DNA from: Alviniconcha marisindica
Taxonomy: Eukaryota > Mollusca > Gastropoda > Provannidae
NCBI GenBank assembly: GCA_018857735.1
Contig: JABMCL010001219.1
Coordinates: 248,001-312,000 of the forward strand
Reading direction: 5' to 3'
Length of the DNA stretch: 64,000 nt
Positions 52,501-60,200 of the stretch are shown here, in pieces; the stretch's first letter is position 1; every line of letters starts with the position of its first letter. The notes under the pieces were generated by a model. The model searched no databases and was not told the DNA's origin. It worked only from the letters and a program-made list of their open reading frames with translations. The position numbers and the translations under genes are program-made.

Positions 52501-54152
52501 CCTGTCCATAAGGTTTAGATGTTAGGTCAGAATCAATGCCTTGTAAGGTAGCCACTCTAAATATCAAATTATGTGATCTGTCTGTAATGATGAGTAGATA
52601 TGTATCTTTTCCACAGTAAACCTGTCCTTCAAGATTCCAAGAAAAGTGTTAAGACGTGGAGCAGTTTCCTACCATTTACAAGCATAAAACTTGGCAAAAA
52701 GAACTATTAAATCCAACACCTTCTCCATGAACACAGTCTGCAGGACAGCAAAGAAAATAAAATGTTCTATAAAATGTTCTATAAATTGCAGATTTAAGAT
52801 GTTGGCACATTTTTCCTAGACAAAACACTGATGGTTATTCTTAAAGGACTTTGACTTCGTACAGCCACAAATCAAATGACTCATGGTTTTCTTCTTCTTG
52901 ACTGCACAAAGCAGTGAATCAATAATTTTGCATAGAAATAGAAATCTGCCTGTTGGTTGAATTCTGTACATACGTCATATCTGGAACCATCACAGCTGTG
53001 TGTCAAGGATGATTTCAAATTGTTTTAAAATATTTTTTTATGTATTCCTCCAGTGTATATTCTCAAATTTCTGATTCCACCTTTGAACACAAGCAAGGAG
53101 GGCGTCAGATCTGACAAACAATGATTTCAAGAATTTATTACCCTTCTGAATGTACCTATCCAGACTTTTCTTGTTTCTAGTACTTTGTAATTGGCTATAC
53201 TACTTTGGTGTGATGCTGCTATTTCTTTATGGCACTAATGATACCCCTATATGTGAAAAACATTGTTCTGACAATGGGGAAGATTTTTATTTTTTTAAAA
53301 GATAATTGCTGTTTTTATCCTTTAAGTGGATTCACCCTGATATAACCACAATGGTTGACTGGGCGTAAAACACCAGGTTACTTACTTACCTTCAAGTGGA
53401 TAAGTGGATGCAATGCCAACATCAAACCAGTCTTTGATGTAAACAACCCCACTGCTGACAGTAATACTTTTCAACCTGCCCAAATATTGTTGCTGCTGTG
53501 TACTTAAGACAATATATCTGGACATCACTCTTTTTCCTATGATGCTCCATCTGTCTGGAATCCTCCATCCCAGCCCCACCCATGAAAAGCAGACATATTC
53601 ACCCAACCACTGCATTTAAAACTGCCCTGAAGACCCATCTGGTTAAAACCTGCTACTGCTAGAAAATTCCCTATGCCACCCCAACTTTTCTTAGATTATT
53701 TCAGTTGTGTGTGTGTGTGTGCGCGTGCAAGCATGCGCGTGTGCACGCATGTGTGTGTTTAACTGTTTGTGTGTGTCTTGCTGTTAAGCTTATTGTGATT
53801 TAAATTGTTCATAGTCATTGGTATTGTCATTTTCCACTTTAGGTGTCCAAATGTGAATGTAGTTTATATCTCAATTATGTACAGCATGCCAAGCTCTATT
53901 TTTATGCTAGAGGTTTGTGATTTTTAAATATTTCATCATTATTATTATTACTTGTAATTTTGTAAATTTTTTTGGTATACTGCTCTTAAATATTTTGGAC
54001 AATGGGTCTGCTGATTGTATGTACCAGCATTTGATCACAAGAACTGCATTCTGTGTCCATCACTTTGCCACATGTGTTATACATACAATCCACTTTGTTT
54101 CATTACATTTTGTTTACAATTTTTTGTTTTCTTCTGCAAGGTATAATGAGCA

Positions 54153-54213
<61 letters not shown>

Positions 54214-57200
54214 GTTTTCCTGTCTGATGGACTGTGATACACACCAGTTCCTTCACTGTAAATTACAGTGGAATTTATATACAGCCAAAATCACCAGATT
54301 CATGCAGCAGACCTTTGTAGATTTCAATATGTAGTGCAGATTTTTGCCCTGATAGGACCATCATCATTGACTGGGTGTAAAACAAGTTCCTTCCTTCCAT
54401 CAGAAAATGATAGGAATCAGTTTCATTTATCAATTACTGTTGAACTGACCTGCTGGTTGAAGTAGTGACATGATGATGTTTACAGTGTTAGTACTAAATC
54501 CAGCCATGCATACATTAATAAACTTGTTGCCTAAAATCTTCAGAGCACACACATCTTGTAGTGGGACCCACCCCACCCACCTTCATTCATGCTTTCAACC
54601 AGTGATGTCAGTAATTACCAAATGTGTCTGTTTCGTCTATTAACTTTTTATGTCTACCAAAAAGAAGAATGCATATGATGATCTCCATCACATTATGATT
54701 TGTATTTGCTGTTTAGTGTTATTTTTAGTATTATTTTTTGGACCCTGTGATTCATGACTAGGTGGTATTATTCAGGGACACTGGCATACTGGTGTCAGCG
54801 TGATGCTAGTGACACTATTTATAGGATACCACAGAACAGGTGCATTCATGCATACACACACACTTGCAAGATGGATAATTTTTAAAGATTTGTCTTTTTA
54901 CCGACCACCTTCATTTTTGTAAGCATACAGCGAAGGACAGAATATGAGGACCCCATCACAGGATCTGGAGGGTGCATCTGTCGTCTGGGACCCACACCAG
55001 CAGAATTTCAAGTCTAAGATGGTACAAAGGAGGCTTGCTAGATGTGATCTCCCCCCGCATAGTTCAGGAGCTGTGTGAGAGTCGAGGTGGATGTCCTGGG
55101 CTGTCCATCCTAACGAGCCTTCTGGTTTCCGTGGACGTAAAGAATTATTGAACCGTGCTTCGGCATTGGTCACAACTTGTCCCTAATATGTCAACTGATA
55201 TCTGAGGACATTAAGCAACACTTCATCATCATCATGTGATCTCCCTTCCATTTCAGTCCCTCAACAAGTGCCTCTGCCCTCATCACCAGACTTGAGCTTC
55301 AAAATCTTGAAACCAATTAACAGCCTTGTTGACATTACACCAATAGGAACTTTCCAGTCAAGTAACAGAGCCACCAGAGGTCAGCAGCTGAAGCTACAGA
55401 CTCCACAGTTATACATACAGGTGCTACTCTTTCTATTGTACATGACTCTGGAACTCTGGTCCATCCGAGGCACCAGATGCAGTCTCCCTTAATACCTTCA
55501 TGCACAGGCTGGATGGCTGGGAATAGTCAAGACCAGAAGAATGTGCCTTAGCCAGTTTTATTATTTAAACCATTTCGGTAGCAAACTTACACTCTAATTA
55601 GTTTTAAAAGTTTACACTGTGCATGTAACCAATCTGTGGAATATTACCTGGCAGCTGGGTCAGATAATACAGGTCAAGAGAAACATTAGATTTATGCATA
55701 CATAAGTAAACATACTTGTGTGCTGCTGTCAGCAAGCATGCATGCACATATGTAACTGTGCACATACATGCACTGTGAAATGTAAAAATATTCCCCCATA
55801 GTGACACCCAACCTCATGCTCCAGTGAATTCCAAACTCACCTCTCCTACACAGAAAGGGTCGAAGGTGGGCAGTTTGTAGATACCAATATCATTGGTGTG
55901 GGAGGCGCCAGTGGCTAGCATGGTACCAGATGGGTTAATAGCAATGCCGTGGATACCACAGGGTTGCACAGCTGGTACACTTTCTTCACTTGACTGGAGC
56001 AAGGGAATTGCTGTCATCTGGCCAGTCTGTACGTTTATAACTACAAGCTGGAACACAGAGCACAATTCAGTCATCTTTTGTCCTCCTTGCTAGTGTCAAT
56101 GTATTTGGAGTGTAGAGATGTGTATGTCAAAGTGATAATCATGTTTAATTCAGTATTCACTTGTATTGGATGTGTTTATTGTTGTAATTAACTGTCTTTC
56201 AGATAGCTGCTACCAGATTGATTCTTTCAGCTGAATTTAGAAGTGCTTGGTGCTTGTTCAGTGATTACATATGATTACTCATAAATGCATTCTGGCCTGT
56301 TTGCATGCTCAGTTTTGTATATTGTTACTGTAAAGTGTTTACAATTAATGACAGGTTCCAGAAAAGAAAAGAAAATCTCCATTCAGCACTTGTTAACTGT
56401 CCTGTCACTCATTTGCTGTGTGTCAAATGTCTGCAGTAATTCAACAGAGCAATGCAATCATTTGCTGTCAATGTCATCCAGTTTCTGCTGCCCTGGTTTT
56501 TCTTGCTGTTGTTAATATGTGTTTATTTGTTCATTCATTTATTCATGTGTGTATGTGCGTGAGCACATCCGTGTGTGTGTGTTTCTACCCTTCACTGGAA
56601 ACTTATATTGTTCACAAGCTGGTTTGGTTGCTGCAGGCATGTTTTCTACTAGTATGTTCTAGTAATCTGTCTCCAGACCAACAGCTTAAACAGTACTGGT
56701 CAAAATTGATCAGTCTTGATCTGCATTAGGGAGAAGAAGAAAAAATAATATCAGAATCTCAGATGATGTTGTTGTAGGCAGCTTTGAGTGACAGCATCTT
56801 ACTTTCTCATCAAGACAAGCTACAATGTATGTGAGTCTTGCCACAATATCATAGAAATTCAAAGAATAATTGTTACCATTACACTTACATGGGATATTTT
56901 GTGTTTTGCTGTGTACACTGCTGGCAAATGAATTTTCCCCTAGAACAATAATGTCCTATAACATGGTGATAGCACTGACTGGGCCACATGTCCCTGGAAC
57001 ACATTTTCTTTCACTGACCCTGTGACCATGTTCATTCACGAACTTTGTTAAAGCCAGTGTTATCTCCAAAGAGTAAGCACTTGCAGGGAACAAAATCCTA
57101 GGATTTAGGAAACCGACAGTACATTATCAATTCTTGGATTTTTACATCCTGTCAACCATATACTGATATAGGGTCACCCCAGGACAAATCACAGTCACAG

Positions 57201-60200
57201 GTTGAAATACAGGTTACCAAAACAAAAGCAAAGTTCATGGCAGTGGATGAAGCATGCTTGGCTATATTCTGACCTACTCCAGGTTTAAAACTTAGACAAA
57301 GGGGAACATTCATTAGTTCTAGGTTCTCAACAGAGGGGCCTTAATTTCTGCATCTGCACTACCCCATTTTGGAGCAGTCACAACAGAAAGCTATCTCCCA
57401 TGCAAGCGGAGTCTACCACCTAGATGGTGGTTTTCTTTCGCTAGTATCGGGCTGATATCCTGTCACCATTATGTGCCAGTGGTCACTGATGTGTTACTGA
57501 GGTAGTGAAACACATGTCCTCAGTAACACATCAGTGACCACTGGCACATAATGGTGACAGGATATCAGCCCGATACTAGCGAAGGAAAACCATCATCTAG
57601 GTGGTAGACTCCGCTTGCATGGGAGATAGCTTTCTGTTGTGACTGCTCCAAAATGGGGTAGTGCAGATGCAGAAATTAAGGCCCCTCTGGAGTAGGTCAG
57701 AATATAGCCAAGCATGCTTCATCCACTGCCATGAACTTTTTCCTTGTCCTTATTGCTACCTTCCTGGTCCATTCACCTTTTTGACTAAGGCAGTTTCCCA
57801 TGCAGGCTTTCAGAATAAAATAGGTCACCCTGCTCATACAGTCATAGTCACATGGGATTTAAGCAGGTTCCTGTGGCGAGTGCTGCGGAATGTAAATAGG
57901 AACCCAAACACATGTTATTATGCATCATAACAGTAAATTAGACAATACTTATGACTTGATCAATTGTATTAATTTTGTACTGAATATGTCTTGGGGACAG
58001 AGTTAAAGGGGGAAAAAAAGTATCTTTCTCTGTTGTGAGATGTAAATGTTGAGATGCTTTAATTCTTTGTGCTTATGATTGTGTGGTGTGTACAACTGTA
58101 CCAGGTTTTTACTTTTGTTTTGGTAACCTGCATTTCAACCTGTGACTGTGATTTGTCCTGGGGTGACCCTATATCATTATATGGTTGACAGGATGTAAAA
58201 ATCCAAGAATTGATAATGTACTGACAAATTAAAAATATTTACTGGTTGAGGACCAAATTTATCAGTGAAAAAAATAACATTTACCTGTCAGCAGAAACCC
58301 TGCTGCATGACTCAAAACTTTCAGATTTCATTTAATTTGATGTGATTTTCTCGTTCAGTCAGCTTTATACCCATTTCATTATTCTCATCTCTTTTTCCAA
58401 TACCTTTCTTGTGTTCATCTTCTGCAATTTATTATGCAATGCTGGTTTTATTTATTAAATTTCTTTTATTACTAAACTCTAACCCCCACCCCTCCAACCC
58501 ACCTCTTCAGAAAAGCTTTCTCCATACTGTAAAAAATCCAGAAACATTTTTCTGCTCAGTAAATAGATTAAAATATGACCTGTTCATAAGTTGGATATAT
58601 TTGCCAGTTTTGATATTTGTACCACATATGTTTAAAGCTGGTTTACTATGTGCTATTATTGTTATTATATTATTGTTTTATGTAGTCATGTCTATTTCTG
58701 TGCTAGAATGACATAGGGCTCCCTGTAAACTCTCCCCCTCCTCCAATTTTGTGTAAAGTGCATATAGCAGTGATGTCCTAGCCACTAGAAGTGTGTTCTA
58801 CAAAAGCTATCAATTATCATTGTTTTCCAGCATGAATCATGATATATGACCATCTCAATAATTAATGCATCTGTATACTTCATGGCAAAATATCTTCCAA
58901 CCTCTTGTGTGCCTAGTGGTATTTAAGACACCAAATTTGGTTAAAAGAGATTGGTAGTACAGAAAATATTGGATTGACAGCCAATTACAATTTGGTAGTA
59001 CAGAAAATATAGGATTGACAAACAATTACAATTTTAAACCTTTGATGTGACCTTGACCTTAAACACAGTAACCCAATCTCTTCCCAAGACACCATGACTG
59101 ATAATGGTATACCATCATTAATAAAACTGATTGCAAAAGGAGCAGAAACAGTCACATTTTGATTACATATGATCTTAAAGATAGCAATCTTTTTATATCA
59201 CCATGCCAAGTTTGGTTTCAAAACTTAACAGAGGGAAGGAAAGGGGAAAAAATAAAATCTGAAACAAGAACGACTGTTAGCATTTGAAAATGAGATCCAA
59301 ACACATAAAAGATTCAAAAGAACACTTATTTATTATGACGTAGACAACACAATGCAAATTTTCAGGGAAATCCCTTCTTCAGGCCACAAAACGACACTTA
59401 AACAACAGTAGGTGTTTGGATCTTGACAGAGGGTACTGCAGATGCAGAAATTAAGGTCCCCTCTGTTGAGAACTCTAAGCTGACAAATGTCTTCTCTTTT
59501 AAAGCCTGGAGTAGGTCAAAATATAGCCCTGCATGCTTTGACCACTGCCACAATTATTTTCCTAATCCTAATTTCTACCTTCCCAGTCCATTCACTTTCA
59601 TCCAGATCCTCTACTTTCTAACTGCAATAGGTTGGGCTAAAGCAGTTGTCTGCTTTGGCCATGAAATAAAACAGGCCATCCTGCTTGTGGTCACAATGAA
59701 CTGATGCAGGTTCCTGTGTTGAGTGCCTGTGGAATAGGCTCCAAAACATGATATTGTAACACTGAATCAGACATGTCTTTGTAATTTTAAAGATTGTTCT
59801 TGCTTCCGCTGAACCTACATTGTGCATACTGTTTGGAAAATGTGATACTTACATCAGTTGTGAAATGTTAATACTGAGATATATATATATATGCTTGATA
59901 CAGCTGGGCAATCTCACTTTTTAATGTGGGTGTAGGAACAACTGTGTTTTTGTGGGTGTTGCTTTGGCTGTGAATGTAAAGGCAGTGGAGGGTAGGAATA
60001 CGAGTAATGTCTATGCACTTAATCAATCTCAGAAGCGATGTTTTATGTTTCACTACGTTTTATCTGTATACTCTTACCTTTATTGTGTTGAACTGTCTAC
60101 CTTTTTAGTGCGGAATTTGAGCTACCCAAAAGACAAAATTTCATTTTATGATTTTATTATGAATAATAAAGTTCTTTTGTATTGTACACACTTATTTGGG

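Larger units (their letters stand above)
39063..55840 (-). other. DCAF12 intron (16.8 kb)
   Basis: Contents: a diverged tandem repeat, TGACCTTGACC block G, SINE fragments, numerous microsatellites, LINE copy B with the P-like transposon inside it, and small LINE fragments. The stretches 39560-40880, 43540-45000, 45100-46700, 46980-47900 and 52130-53320 show no feature I can support, although an unrecognised open stretch of 113 codons lies at 46285-46626 (plus). Confidence 0.9.
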
